Assembly: GCF_002929705.1 (NCBI RefSeq)
Contig: NZ_PJIN01000002.1
Coordinates: forward strand, 401,196 to 465,195
Length of the DNA stretch: 64,000 nt
Source of the DNA: Arthrobacter sp. N199823
Lineage (GTDB): Bacteria > Actinomycetota > Actinomycetes > Actinomycetales > Micrococcaceae
Direction: 5' to 3'
The first letter of the stretch is position 1, and each line of letters starts with the position of its first letter. Below are positions 10,937 to 19,370 of this stretch, in pieces. A model generated the notes under the pieces. The model was given only the letters and a program-made list of their open reading frames with translations. It made no database searches and had not been told where the DNA came from. The position numbers and the translations under genes were made by a program.

Positions 10937-11689
10937 TTACGCCCCCAAGGATGCCAGCGAAGCCAGCACAGATTCGGCGGTCGGGTTATCCAAGGTACCC
11001 ACTAATGCGCCGTCGTTCATGAGCACCACGCGGTCGGCGTAGGAGGCGGCCACGGGGTCGTGGGTGACCATGATGATGCTCTGGCCCATTTCGCGCGAGG
11101 AGCGGCGCAGCATGCCTAGCACCTCTGCGCCGGAACGGGAATCGAGGTTGCCGGTGGGCTCGTCGCCGAAGATGACGTCGGGGCGGGTGAGCAGGGCGCG
11201 GGCCACGGCGACGCGCTGCTGCTGGCCGCCGGAGAGCTCGTGCGGCTTGTGCGCCAGACGATCAACCAGACCCAATGTTTTGGTGATGAACGTGAACCAT
11301 TCCTTGTCCACGGTGCCACCGGCCAGAGCCACGGGAAGGGTGATGTTGGCTTCCGCTGTCAGTGTGGGGACCAGATTGAAGGCCTGAAAGACGAAGCCGA
11401 TCCGGTCACGGCGCAGCTGGGTTAACGCCTTGTCATTGAGCGCTGTCAGCTCGGTGTCGCCCAGGTGGATGGTGCCGCCGGTGACCGAATCAAGGCCTGC
11501 CAGACAGTGCATCAGGGTGGACTTGCCTGAGCCGGAAGGGCCCATAATGGCTGTGAATTGGCCGGCCGGGAAATCCAGGTCCACGCCCTTGAGCGCTGTC
11601 ACCTCGGTTTCTCCCTTGCCGTAGGTCTTGCGCAAACCGCGGGCCTGAACCGCCATGGTGCGTTGAATGTTCTCTGTTGTGATGGTCAT
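10937..11689 (-). CDS. ABC transporter ATP-binding protein (LolD/MacB type)
   Basis: The 250-aa ATPase partner of the FtsX-type permease. The Walker A motif GPSGSGKST is at residues 50-58, the signature LSGGQQQRVAVARAL follows, then Walker B ending IFGDEPTGNLD, and an H-loop in MVTHDPVAASYAD. The DEPTGNLD form is typical of the MacB/LolD/FtsE subfamily. It is translated leftward from the ATG at 11689 and leads the two-gene operon. The upstream region (11690-11871) is shared with the divergent methyltransferase gene. Confidence 0.93.
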   Translation of the reverse strand: MTITTENIQRTMAVQARGLRKTYGKGETEVTALKGVDLDFPAGQFTAIMGPSGSGKSTLMHCLAGLDSVTGGTIHLGDTELTALNDKALTQLRRDRIGFVFQAFNLVPTLTAEANITLPVALAGGTVDKEWFTFITKTLGLVDRLAHKPHELSGGQQQRVAVARALLTRPDVIFGDEPTGNLDSRSGAEVLGMLRRSSREMGQSIIMVTHDPVAASYADRVVLMNDGALVGTLDNPTAESVLASLASLGA

Positions 11690-11871
11690 GGCTCCAGCCT
11701 AATTTCGGATGGCGTGGCGGGGATCGGAGCACGGTTGGAGATCTTTGGAATGTTCGACGCCGGTCCCTCCTACCGTAGTGGGAGGCGGCTGCCGCTGGGG
11801 TGCGGGAGGACGATTTCCTGAGGGCAAAGTTCCGCTGTCTCGAATCCGTTGGGAGGAGGAGAATTGTCAGC

Positions 11872-12984
11872 ATGGTCCAGGCGATGGATGACGGCGTGGC
11901 AGCATATTCGGACAGGGTGGTCGCTGCCGTGCTGGGCTACGCGGAACTGGCAAGCATTGCGTTGGGTGACGGGCTTGGCTGGTATGCCGCGCTTGCCGAA
12001 GCCGGCGGAGCAGGGCTGACGCCATCCGAGTTGGCAGCGGGTACCGGCACGCAGGAACGCTACGCGCGGGAATGGCTGGAACAACAAAGCGTGGCGGGCT
12101 TCGTCGGAGTGGTGCAGGACGCCGGGGGCGAGGACGCCGGAACAGCTCAGGATGCCGGGCCCCGTTTCATGCTGCCGCCCGGTGCCGCCGAGGTGCTGCT
12201 GCATCCGGACTCCCTCACAACTCTCATTCCTATGGTTCGCATGCTCTGGGCAGGGGTGGCGCAGCTGCCGGAACTGCTGCAGGCATATCGGCATGGCGGC
12301 GGCGTTGGCTGGGCGCAGATCGGCAGCGAGGCCCGCGAGTCGCAGGCTGCCTGCAACAAGCCGTGGTTTGACCAGCGGCTGGGTCCGGCACTGGCGTCCG
12401 TCCCGGAGATCCACCAGGTGCTGTCCCGGGAAGGAGCGCTGATCACCGACCTGGGTACCGGCTTCGGATGGTCCACATTGGCGCTGGCGAACGCCTACCC
12501 GGGCGCCGCCGTCGTCGGCATTGACATTGACGAGCCCTCGATCGAGCAGGCGCGGAAGAACGCGCGCCGCCGCGGCATGGAGGGCCGGGTCACGTTCCGC
12601 CTCGCCGACGCGGCGGACGCCGAGTCACCCGGCAGTCAAGACGCAGTCTTCATCTTTGAGGCGCTGCATGACATGCCGTTTCCCGTGCAGGTGCTGGCCG
12701 CAGTCCGCGCCATGGTGAAGCCCGACGGCGTGGTGGTGGTCATGGATGAAGCCGTCGCCGATGTGTTTGGCCCGGACGGTGACGAACTGGAGCGGCTCAT
12801 GTATGCCTACAGCCTGTTCATCTGCCTGCCCGACAGCCTGTCGACCCCGGGATCGGCGGGCACGGGGACGGTGATGCGGCAATCGGTGCTGGAGGGATAC
12901 GCGGCCGGGGCCGGCTATTCTGCAGTGGAGCGCCTGCCGATCGAGGACTTTTCCGCCTTCCGCTTTTACCGTCTGCACCTATAG
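11872..12984 (+). CDS. Class I SAM-dependent methyltransferase
   Basis: A 370-aa protein with an N-terminal winged-helix/dimerisation-like region (LGYAELASIALGDGLGWYAAL, then a helix-rich part with ERYAREWLEQQ). The C-terminal Rossmann domain carries the SAM motif I DLGTGFGWSTLALA and motif II VVGIDIDEPSIEQARKNA. This layout resembles Rv2258c-like small-molecule methyltransferases. The ATG at 11872 was chosen over the in-frame upstream start at 11800 because GGGAGGAGGA (11851-11860) lies just before it. The substrate is not known. It is divergent from the ABC export operon; whether they share a role, such as resistance, is speculation. Confidence 0.85.
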   Translation: MVQAMDDGVAAYSDRVVAAVLGYAELASIALGDGLGWYAALAEAGGAGLTPSELAAGTGTQERYAREWLEQQSVAGFVGVVQDAGGEDAGTAQDAGPRFMLPPGAAEVLLHPDSLTTLIPMVRMLWAGVAQLPELLQAYRHGGGVGWAQIGSEARESQAACNKPWFDQRLGPALASVPEIHQVLSREGALITDLGTGFGWSTLALANAYPGAAVVGIDIDEPSIEQARKNARRRGMEGRVTFRLADAADAESPGSQDAVFIFEALHDMPFPVQVLAAVRAMVKPDGVVVVMDEAVADVFGPDGDELERLMYAYSLFICLPDSLSTPGSAGTGTVMRQSVLEGYAAGAGYSAVERLPIEDFSAFRFYRLHL

Positions 12985-13061
12985 GACGCCCGCAAGCCGT
13001 GGTTGGGCATGGAGATAGCACCTTTGGCAATTCTGCCCAATGTGGAGCTCACGCTCCAAAG

Positions 13062-13772
13062 CTATCCATCGAGTGTGCCGGGCGTGGCCAGCTGAGGTTC
13101 AGGGCGAAATTTCCGCAGCCAAAACTCGCTTTGGGCGATGTGCGCAGCGGTGGCAGTTGCCGCTGAGGCTGGGTCCCTGTTCCGGATGGCTTCAAGGATA
13201 TCGCGGTGGCCCCTGTTGCTCACCTCGCGCACAGTTGCTCCTTCAACGCTGTCGAAGATGTTGAAATGCCGTCCGCGGGAACGGAACAAGCTCATGAGAC
13301 CTGTCAATGTGGAATTTCCGCCGGCAGTACAGATGGCTTCGTGGAAGCGAGCATCCAGATCAGAAATGTCGCCTGAGTCTTCCGTGGCTTCCATTTTGGC
13401 CGTAAGGAAATCCAATTCGGCGAGAAGTTCCGGCGTGCACTTTGCTGCGGCTCCGGCAGCGGCGTGCGATTCGAGGGCGCGGCGTATTTCAAAGAGTTCA
13501 AGGACGCTGTCAAACGGGAAGAGATCCACCAACAAAGCGAAGCCCTTGAGGATCTCGGCGGGTTCCAGCGAGGAAACGTAGGTACCGGATCCGTGCCTGG
13601 CCTCCATGACGCCCAAGGCTGACATGGCTCTGATGGCCTCACGCAATGAGCTTCTTGAGACGCCCAGTTGCGCCGCCAGCTCTCCCTCAGGGGGGCACTT
13701 TTGGCCAGGTGCCAGCTCACCGGAGGCAATTTTGGCCCGCAGCCCCTGCATGGCCGTTTCCACTGCGCTCAC
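13062..13772 (-). CDS. GntR-family regulator with FCD domain
   Basis: A 236-aa FadR-subfamily regulator. The N-terminal winged HTH (about residues 8-68) reads GELAPGQKCPPEGELAAQLG, SRSSLREAIRAMSALGV and HGSGTYVS. The helical FCD ligand domain follows, with metal/ligand-type residues in DARFHEAICTAGGN. It is transcribed away from the aminotransferase/ABC operon across a 225-nt intergenic region. It is therefore the likely local repressor of that operon and of itself, released by a small organic acid or amino acid, as is usual for FCD regulators. The effector is unknown. Confidence 0.92.
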   Translation of the reverse strand: MSAVETAMQGLRAKIASGELAPGQKCPPEGELAAQLGVSRSSLREAIRAMSALGVMEARHGSGTYVSSLEPAEILKGFALLVDLFPFDSVLELFEIRRALESHAAAGAAAKCTPELLAELDFLTAKMEATEDSGDISDLDARFHEAICTAGGNSTLTGLMSLFRSRGRHFNIFDSVEGATVREVSNRGHRDILEAIRNRDPASAATATAAHIAQSEFWLRKFRPEPQLATPGTLDG

Positions 13773-13837
13773 AGTTGAGCTCCTTAGCTAAGACGGCGGC
13801 ACTATCGCCGTTGACTGAATTCATCCTATGTGTTTAA

Positions 13838-13920
13838 AAAGTCATCGGACAGCTTTGGTCTAAAGTCCATGGTCAGCGGGTTCAAATTGCAGAACTTTAC
13901 AAAGTCATCTGATGAATTTA
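13838..13920. promoter_or_regulatory. Candidate operator repeats for the GntR regulator
   Basis: In the divergent intergenic region, AAAAAGTCATCGGAC (near 13840) and ACAAAGTCATCTGATGA (near 13900) share the core AAGTCATC. The second contains the dyad TCATC-T-GATGA at 13905-13915. Repeated dyad elements here fit binding by the FCD-type regulator, but this is inference from position and symmetry. Confidence 0.4.
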
Positions 13921-13997
13921 GTCATTAAGGTCTTGTCTTTGCTGTGAGTGTGAGATAGCTTACGTGTATTCCATCTCGATTCAACAAAAGGTCTGAC

Positions 13998-15221
13998 GTG
14001 TCAATCTCTGCCCCGAACGCCCTCAAAGCACCACCGGCCATGCTCACCCCGGAGGGTGCTCCGGCCATGTCCGATTGGTCCATGACCGCCACTAAGATTC
14101 ACCTCAATCACGGTTCCTATGGGGCAGTTCCTATCGCGGCACAGCAGCATCAGCTGCGCCTCAAAGCAGAGATGGATTTGAATCCGTGCCCCTGGTTCAT
14201 GGGTCAGGCTGACATGCTGGCGCAAACACGGGTGGGGATTGCCGAATTCCTGCGCGTGCCCGCTGACGACATGGCCTTGGTGATCAATGCCAGCGCCGGT
14301 GTCACTGCCGTCTACAACTCGTTGCCCTTTGCTGAAGGCGCCGAAATTGTCACCACAGACCACACCTACGGTGCGGTGCTCGAGGGTGCAAAGCGTATTG
14401 CCCGTAAGCACAACGGCAAGGTAGCGGTGGCCTCGGTGCCACTAAACGCTGACGCCGCGTTAGTTGTAGAACTTGTCATGGCGCAGGTCAATGAACGTAC
14501 TGCTCTTATTGTCATTGACCAGATCACCTCCGCCACGGCGCGCAGCTTTCCTGTGGTGGAGATCGCCGCCGCCGCCGGAAAGCTGGGGGTGCCGGTTCTA
14601 GTTGACGGCGCCCATGCGCCGGGGGTGCTGGCAAAACCGGTTCCCGACTTTGACGGGTTCTGGGTTGGCAATCTTCACAAGTTTGGCTGCGCCCCTCGAG
14701 GCACAGCCGCATTGGTGGCCCGCGGACCGTTGCGGCATCACCTGACACCCTTGATCGATTCCTGGGGCTTCCCCTATACCTTCCCGGAGAGCTTTGACCA
14801 TGTAGGCACCCAGGACATCACCTCCTGGATGGCAGCCAAAACGGCGTTTGACTCGTTGGAGGAGCGGTTCGGCTGGGACAACTACCGCACGTACGCGGCA
14901 TCACTGGGTGACTACGGCCAGCACATTGTGCAGAATGCCTTCTCTGCTTTGACAGGAGTAGATGCATCGGTTGATGTCGGCATGCCAGTTGATCCGCTGC
15001 GTTTGATCCGGTTACCCCGCGGTTTGGCCACAACGCACGAAGACTCACACGCTGTGCGCGCACTCATCTCCTCGGAACTGGACTTCGAAACGGCCATCAC
15101 CACGTTCGGCGGAGCAGGTTATCTGCGGCTCTCCACTCATCTCTACAACACGCCAGCTGACTACGAGGCCTTCGCCGAACGTGCCGTTCCAGCGCTAGTC
15201 CGGCTCGCACAACAGCGATAA
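13998..15221 (+). CDS. Class V aminotransferase (isopenicillin-N-epimerase-like)
   Basis: A 407-aa PLP enzyme of aspartate-aminotransferase fold type I, class V. The Schiff-base Lys is K228 in GNLHKFGCAPRG, and the cofactor Asp/His lie in DGAHAPGVL. The sequence LNHGSYGAVP near the start is typical of the isopenicillin N epimerase/cysteine desulfurase-like branch. The GTG at 13998 has AAAAGG just upstream. It is the first gene of a unit that continues with a carbohydrate-type ABC importer, so it may process an imported amino compound (an amino sugar or amino acid derivative). The exact reaction is not recognisable. Confidence 0.85.
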   Translation: MSISAPNALKAPPAMLTPEGAPAMSDWSMTATKIHLNHGSYGAVPIAAQQHQLRLKAEMDLNPCPWFMGQADMLAQTRVGIAEFLRVPADDMALVINASAGVTAVYNSLPFAEGAEIVTTDHTYGAVLEGAKRIARKHNGKVAVASVPLNADAALVVELVMAQVNERTALIVIDQITSATARSFPVVEIAAAAGKLGVPVLVDGAHAPGVLAKPVPDFDGFWVGNLHKFGCAPRGTAALVARGPLRHHLTPLIDSWGFPYTFPESFDHVGTQDITSWMAAKTAFDSLEERFGWDNYRTYAASLGDYGQHIVQNAFSALTGVDASVDVGMPVDPLRLIRLPRGLATTHEDSHAVRALISSELDFETAITTFGGAGYLRLSTHLYNTPADYEAFAERAVPALVRLAQQR

Positions 15222-15287
15222 CCGGATGAATACGCCACATTTTCTGCGCATCAAACAATCTCCGTACACCACATTGAAAGGTCAACA

Positions 15288-16589
15288 ATGAAATCGAAAC
15301 TCACCACCATCGCCGCACTGGGTGTTGCCGCCGTGCTGGCACTCTCCGGCTGCGGGGGAGGCTCCGGCAAGGACTCCGCGGACGGTACTGTCACCTTGAA
15401 AATGGTTGAAAGCCTGACCAACCCCACCCGAACCGACACGCTCAAGAAGCTGCTGGCTGGCTTTGAGAAAGACAACCCGAATATCAAAGTCGACCTGATT
15501 TCTCCTCCCACTGACTCGGCGGATCAGAAGATCCAGCAGATGCTGCAGTCGGGCAAGGGTATCGATGTGGTGGAGGCTCGCGACATCACGGTGGGCTCTT
15601 TCGGTGCCAACAAATGGCTATATGACATGAGCGCGGATCTGGACGGATGGGAGGGTTGGGATGACCTGACCGAGAATGCCGTCAACTACTCAAAGCAGGA
15701 TGGCAAGACCTATTACATTCCCTACGGTTTCTATGGACTGTCCCTGTTCTACCGGAGCGACCTGGTCAAGGACGCGGGGTTTGACGGACCGCCTGCGAGC
15801 TGGAAGGACTTGATCACGCAGTCGGAGAAGCTCAACGATCCCGGCGCCAACAAGTTCGGCTACGCTTTCCGCGGCGGCGCCAACGCCAACTCCAACGCCG
15901 TAGCCATCATCGAGGCCTACACCGCGGATCAGGTCGACAAGGAAAATGCCTTCCTGCTCTCCAACGGCAAGACCATCTTCTCCGCTCCTGAGGCGCAGAC
16001 AGCCATGGATGATTACCTTGAGCTGTTCAAGAAGGGTTCGCCTCCGTCCTCGGTCGCGTGGGGTTACCCGGAAATGGTGCAGGGCTTCAGTAATGGCTCA
16101 ACCGCGTTCCTGCTGCAGGATCCCGAAGTCATCGCCACCATCAAGGAATCGACCTCGGTCAAGGAAGACCAGTGGAACGTTGCACCGCTTCTGGTGGGCC
16201 CCGCAGGCAAGGCTATTCAGCCGGTGGCATCGGCCGGATGGGGTATTGCTCAGAGCAGCGAACATAAGCCGGAAGCCGTCAAGCTCATCAAGTACCTGGC
16301 GCAGGGTGAACCGGCAACCACCTTCAGCAAGGAGAACAGCCTTGTTCCGATCCTGAAGTCAGCCGCCACAGATCCGTTCTACAGCACCGGCCCCTGGGCT
16401 GCCTATGTGACCATGACCGAGAACCCTGATACCTACATCTCCGCCGTTCAGCCGCGCGGCGTCGCCTGGTGGACCGAGTGGATCAAGAAGTCCGACGGCG
16501 AACTGCAGCGAGTACTCACGGGCAAAATGACCACCAAGGAACTGTTGACCAGCTGGGATACCTACTGGTCCGAAAAGTTGGCGGGATAA
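15288..16589 (+). CDS. ABC importer extracellular solute-binding lipoprotein (family 1, sugar type)
   Basis: A 433-aa lipoprotein with a signal peptide, hydrophobic core (residues 7-19) and lipobox LSGC (lipidated Cys22), followed by a Gly/Ser linker. The rest has the family 1 periplasmic-binding pattern (FEKDNPNIKVDLI, Trp-rich ligand region, EPATTFSKENSLVP). It captures a ligand outside the membrane and delivers it to the two permeases that follow. It lies 66 nt after the aminotransferase stop, with an AAAGGTC ribosome site. The ligand class is carbohydrate by family, but the link to an aminotransferase suggests it may be an amino-containing compound. Confidence 0.93.
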   Translation: MKSKLTTIAALGVAAVLALSGCGGGSGKDSADGTVTLKMVESLTNPTRTDTLKKLLAGFEKDNPNIKVDLISPPTDSADQKIQQMLQSGKGIDVVEARDITVGSFGANKWLYDMSADLDGWEGWDDLTENAVNYSKQDGKTYYIPYGFYGLSLFYRSDLVKDAGFDGPPASWKDLITQSEKLNDPGANKFGYAFRGGANANSNAVAIIEAYTADQVDKENAFLLSNGKTIFSAPEAQTAMDDYLELFKKGSPPSSVAWGYPEMVQGFSNGSTAFLLQDPEVIATIKESTSVKEDQWNVAPLLVGPAGKAIQPVASAGWGIAQSSEHKPEAVKLIKYLAQGEPATTFSKENSLVPILKSAATDPFYSTGPWAAYVTMTENPDTYISAVQPRGVAWWTEWIKKSDGELQRVLTGKMTTKELLTSWDTYWSEKLAG

Positions 16590-16595
16590 TCCATC

Positions 16596-17567
16596 GTGGC
16601 ATTTGATGCACAGCGGACGGTGACGCGCAGCTCGGAAACGGGCAGCGCGTCACCACAGCCGCCCAAGGAATATCGGCATAAGAAACGGTTCAACGCTCGA
16701 ACGGCGTGGACGTTGGCGGGCTTCATGGCGCCGGCAGCTATCTTCGTGGCGATCTTTACCTACTACCCCATGATTTCTGGTAGCCAGATGGCGTTCCGGA
16801 ATTGGAACCTCAACGACCTCTCAGATACCTCATGGATTGGTTGGGGCAACTTTGTCACCCTCTTCGAGAACCCGGAATTTGGGACGATCGTGCGCAACAC
16901 GGTGGTCTGGGTGGTGGGCTCGCTGGTGCCCCAGGTGGTCATTGGCTTTGCCCTGGCGCTGTTCTTGAAGCGTAAGTTCAGGTTCCGTAGCGGCTACCAA
17001 GCGTTGATCTTCTTCCCTTGGGCTGTGTCCGGATTCTTGATCGGCATGCTTTTCCGCTGGATGTTCAATGCCGAGTTCGGTGTTGTCAATGACCTGTTGA
17101 TGAAAGCTGGCTTCATTGATACCCCGATCCCGTGGCTGGCTGAACCAGGCTTCGCCATGACAGCAATCATCATCGCCAATATTTGGTACGGCGTAACGTT
17201 CTTCGCCATCATGATCTTGGCCGCACTTCAGTCGGTTTCCGATGAAATGTATGAAGCGGCCGCGATTGACGGTGCCGGTAAGGTCCGGACCCTGTTCAGC
17301 ATCACGCTGCCGGCTATTGCTGTCACGCTCGGGTTGACCATCCTGCTGCGAATCATCTGGATTTTCAATTTCCCGGACGTCATCTGGGCCATGACTGGCG
17401 GAGGCCCAGCCGATCAAACCCACATCATCACCACGTACATGATCAAAATTACGCAGGAAGGCGATTACGGCCAGGCGTCCGCTCTGGGATTGATCGTGGT
17501 CTTCACCTTGATGCTGTTCGCAGTGTTCTACCTGATGGCCATGCGCCCCCGAAAGGCAAAACGATGA
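16596..17567 (+). CDS. ABC importer permease, MalF type
   Basis: A 323-aa inner-membrane permease of the carbohydrate uptake-1 family. After a cytoplasmic N-tail of about 40 residues there are six TM helices, the first being TLAGFMAPAAIFVAIFTYYP. The cytoplasmic EAA loop reads EAAAIDGAGKVRTLFSITLP. The GTG start at 16596 is 6 nt after the stop of the binding protein. It forms a heterodimer with the next gene product. Confidence 0.93.
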   Translation: MAFDAQRTVTRSSETGSASPQPPKEYRHKKRFNARTAWTLAGFMAPAAIFVAIFTYYPMISGSQMAFRNWNLNDLSDTSWIGWGNFVTLFENPEFGTIVRNTVVWVVGSLVPQVVIGFALALFLKRKFRFRSGYQALIFFPWAVSGFLIGMLFRWMFNAEFGVVNDLLMKAGFIDTPIPWLAEPGFAMTAIIIANIWYGVTFFAIMILAALQSVSDEMYEAAAIDGAGKVRTLFSITLPAIAVTLGLTILLRIIWIFNFPDVIWAMTGGGPADQTHIITTYMIKITQEGDYGQASALGLIVVFTLMLFAVFYLMAMRPRKAKR

Positions 17568-18400
17568 TCGATAAACAAAGCATCTTCGGGCGCGTCAGCA
17601 AGATTACCTTCCTGAGCATCTGCCTCATCGTGACCATTTTCCCGCTTTACTGGATCGTCATCACCTCACTCAAGGCTCCCGGCGCCATCTATGAGCTGCC
17701 GCTGAAGTACTGGCCCAGTGAGATCTCCTTCGATAACTACATTGGGTTGTTTACGAAGTCCGACTTCGGCCGGTACATGGTCAACAGCCTCATCGTAGCC
17801 ACCGTCGCATCAACCGTTGCCACCCTGATTTCTCTGCTCTCAGCCTATGTTTTGGCGCGGTTCCAGTTCGCCGGGCGCGGCGCCGTCATGGCCGCGTTTT
17901 TGCTCACCCAGATGATTCCGGGCTTCATCGCTCTGGGTCCGTTGTACATGATGATGAGCAACTTCGATCTGGTCGATTCCAAAACCGGCCTGATCCTGGT
18001 CTACATCGCCATCTGCATCCCGTTCTGCACCATCATGCTGCGCGGCTTCTTCGAAAACGTCCCCGACGCCCTCGAAGAAGCGGCCATGATCGATGGCTGT
18101 TCCCGGCTCAGTGCCCTCTTTCGCGTCCTGGTCCCTGTCATGATGCCAGGCATCGCTGCAAGCTTTATCTTCAACTTCGTCAACTGCTGGAATGAACTCT
18201 TCCTCTCAGTAACCCTGATGAACAGCGATGAGAACAAAACCATCCCCACAGCACTCGCCGGCTTCATCTCCAGCTTCAACATCGACTGGGGATCCATGTC
18301 CGCCGCCGCCGTGCTCACAGTGGTCCCGACTCTGGCAATCTTCGCTTTCGCCAGCAAATTCATCGTCCAAGGCCTCACCGCAGGCGCCGTCAAGGGCTGA
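17564..18400 (+). CDS. ABC importer permease, MalG type
   Basis: A 278-aa partner permease with six TM helices and the EAA loop EEAAMIDGCSRLSALFRVLV. Its ATG overlaps the end of the preceding permease gene by 4 nt (ATGA), so translation is coupled. No ATPase gene follows: the operon ends here with a 37-bp palindrome. In this transporter family a shared MsmK/MsiK-like ATPase encoded elsewhere often energises several importers, and that is the likely case here. Confidence 0.93.
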   Translation: MIDKQSIFGRVSKITFLSICLIVTIFPLYWIVITSLKAPGAIYELPLKYWPSEISFDNYIGLFTKSDFGRYMVNSLIVATVASTVATLISLLSAYVLARFQFAGRGAVMAAFLLTQMIPGFIALGPLYMMMSNFDLVDSKTGLILVYIAICIPFCTIMLRGFFENVPDALEEAAMIDGCSRLSALFRVLVPVMMPGIAASFIFNFVNCWNELFLSVTLMNSDENKTIPTALAGFISSFNIDWGSMSAAAVLTVVPTLAIFAFASKFIVQGLTAGAVKG

Positions 18401-18473
18401 TCCGGACAAAGTCTCGGTAGGAGGGCTGCCGAGGGGCCCGCTGCGAGCCTGCGAGCAGGGGGAGGCAGTGAAC

Positions 18474-18510
18474 GCGGGAGGTCACCTTTCAATGAAAGGT
18501 GACCTCCCGC
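18474..18510. terminator. 37-bp perfect palindrome after the ABC importer operon
   Basis: GCGGGAGGTCACCTTTCA (18474-18491) pairs exactly with 18493-18510 around a single A. There is no clear T-run after it. By position it is probably a terminator or mRNA-stabilising hairpin. Confidence 0.6.
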
Positions 18511-18548
18511 CGTCGTACATGAGAGACCCTCCCTCAGCAATTGGGCAC

Positions 18549-18603
18549 TTTTGGCAAACCCTTCCGCAATGCATTTCAAAAGGTGAGGAAGGGTTGGCCA
18601 AAA
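18549..18603. terminator. Second hairpin between converging operons
   Basis: TTTTGGCAAACCCTTCC (18549-18565) pairs with GGAAGGGTTGGCCAAAA (18587-18603) at 16 of 17 positions. It lies between the ABC operon and the response regulator that converges on it. A 12-nt direct repeat TGATGCCGCGTT follows at 18616 and 18648. Confidence 0.45.
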
Positions 18604-18660
18604 CACCCCAAAAGATGATGCCGCGTTGGGAAAAACCCGCCGGAAAGTGATGCCGCGTTC

Positions 18661-19368
18661 TTAGCGCGGGGAGACGATGCCCGTCTCATAGGCGATGACC
18701 ACAACCTGCACCCGATCGCGGGCGTTGAGCTTGGCCAGAATGTGCCCCACATGAGTTTTGACGGTGGCCTCGGAAACGAACAGCTGCGCGGCGATCTCCG
18801 GGTTGGAGAGCCCGTTGGCAATCAGCACAAATACCTCGTGTTCCCGCGCCGTGAGCCGGGCCACCGCTTCGGCATGGGCGTCATTCGCCGCGCTCGGAGC
18901 TGAGAGCATGGGCGCCACATGGTCCAGGAGTCGGCGCGTGGTGGACGGTGCAATCACGGCGTCGCCAGCGAAAACCGTCCGGATTGCGCCCAGCAGTTCC
19001 TCCGGCGGCGCGTCCTTCAGCAGGAAGCCACTGGCCCCGGCCTGAATCGCGGCCAGCGCATATTCATCCAGGTCAAACGTTGTCAGCACCACGATCTTCA
19101 GCTCCGACAACCACGATCCCGCGGCTGCCGCCTTGGTGCGCTCCATGAGCCGGCGCGTGGTCTCGAGACCGTCCATGCCAGGCATGCGCACGTCCATGAG
19201 GACCACATCTGCCGCCGTTGCCGAGAGCCCGGCCAGCGCCTCGATGCCATTGCCGGCCTGCAACACCACGCTCAGATCTGGCTGGGAATTGATGAGCATG
19301 CCAAAGCCGGAACGTACCAGTTGCTGGTCGTCGACGAGGGCCACGCGGATGGGGGAAAGGGACGTCAT
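18661..19368 (-). CDS. NarL/LuxR-family response regulator
   Basis: A 235-aa regulator. The receiver domain has the acidic pair in ALVDDQQLVR, phospho-acceptor D59 (VVLMDVRMPGMDG), and the conserved Thr and Lys in VLTTFDLDEYA and GFLLKDA. The C-terminal LuxR-type HTH reads LTAREHEVFVLIANGLSNPE and ATVKTHVGHILAKL. Its start is 2 nt after the stop of the histidine kinase gene, so they are one operon and a cognate pair. Targets are unknown; no transporter is directly next to it in the same operon. Confidence 0.95.
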   Translation of the reverse strand: MTSLSPIRVALVDDQQLVRSGFGMLINSQPDLSVVLQAGNGIEALAGLSATAADVVLMDVRMPGMDGLETTRRLMERTKAAAAGSWLSELKIVVLTTFDLDEYALAAIQAGASGFLLKDAPPEELLGAIRTVFAGDAVIAPSTTRRLLDHVAPMLSAPSAANDAHAEAVARLTAREHEVFVLIANGLSNPEIAAQLFVSEATVKTHVGHILAKLNARDRVQVVVIAYETGIVSPR

Positions 19369-19370
19369 GA

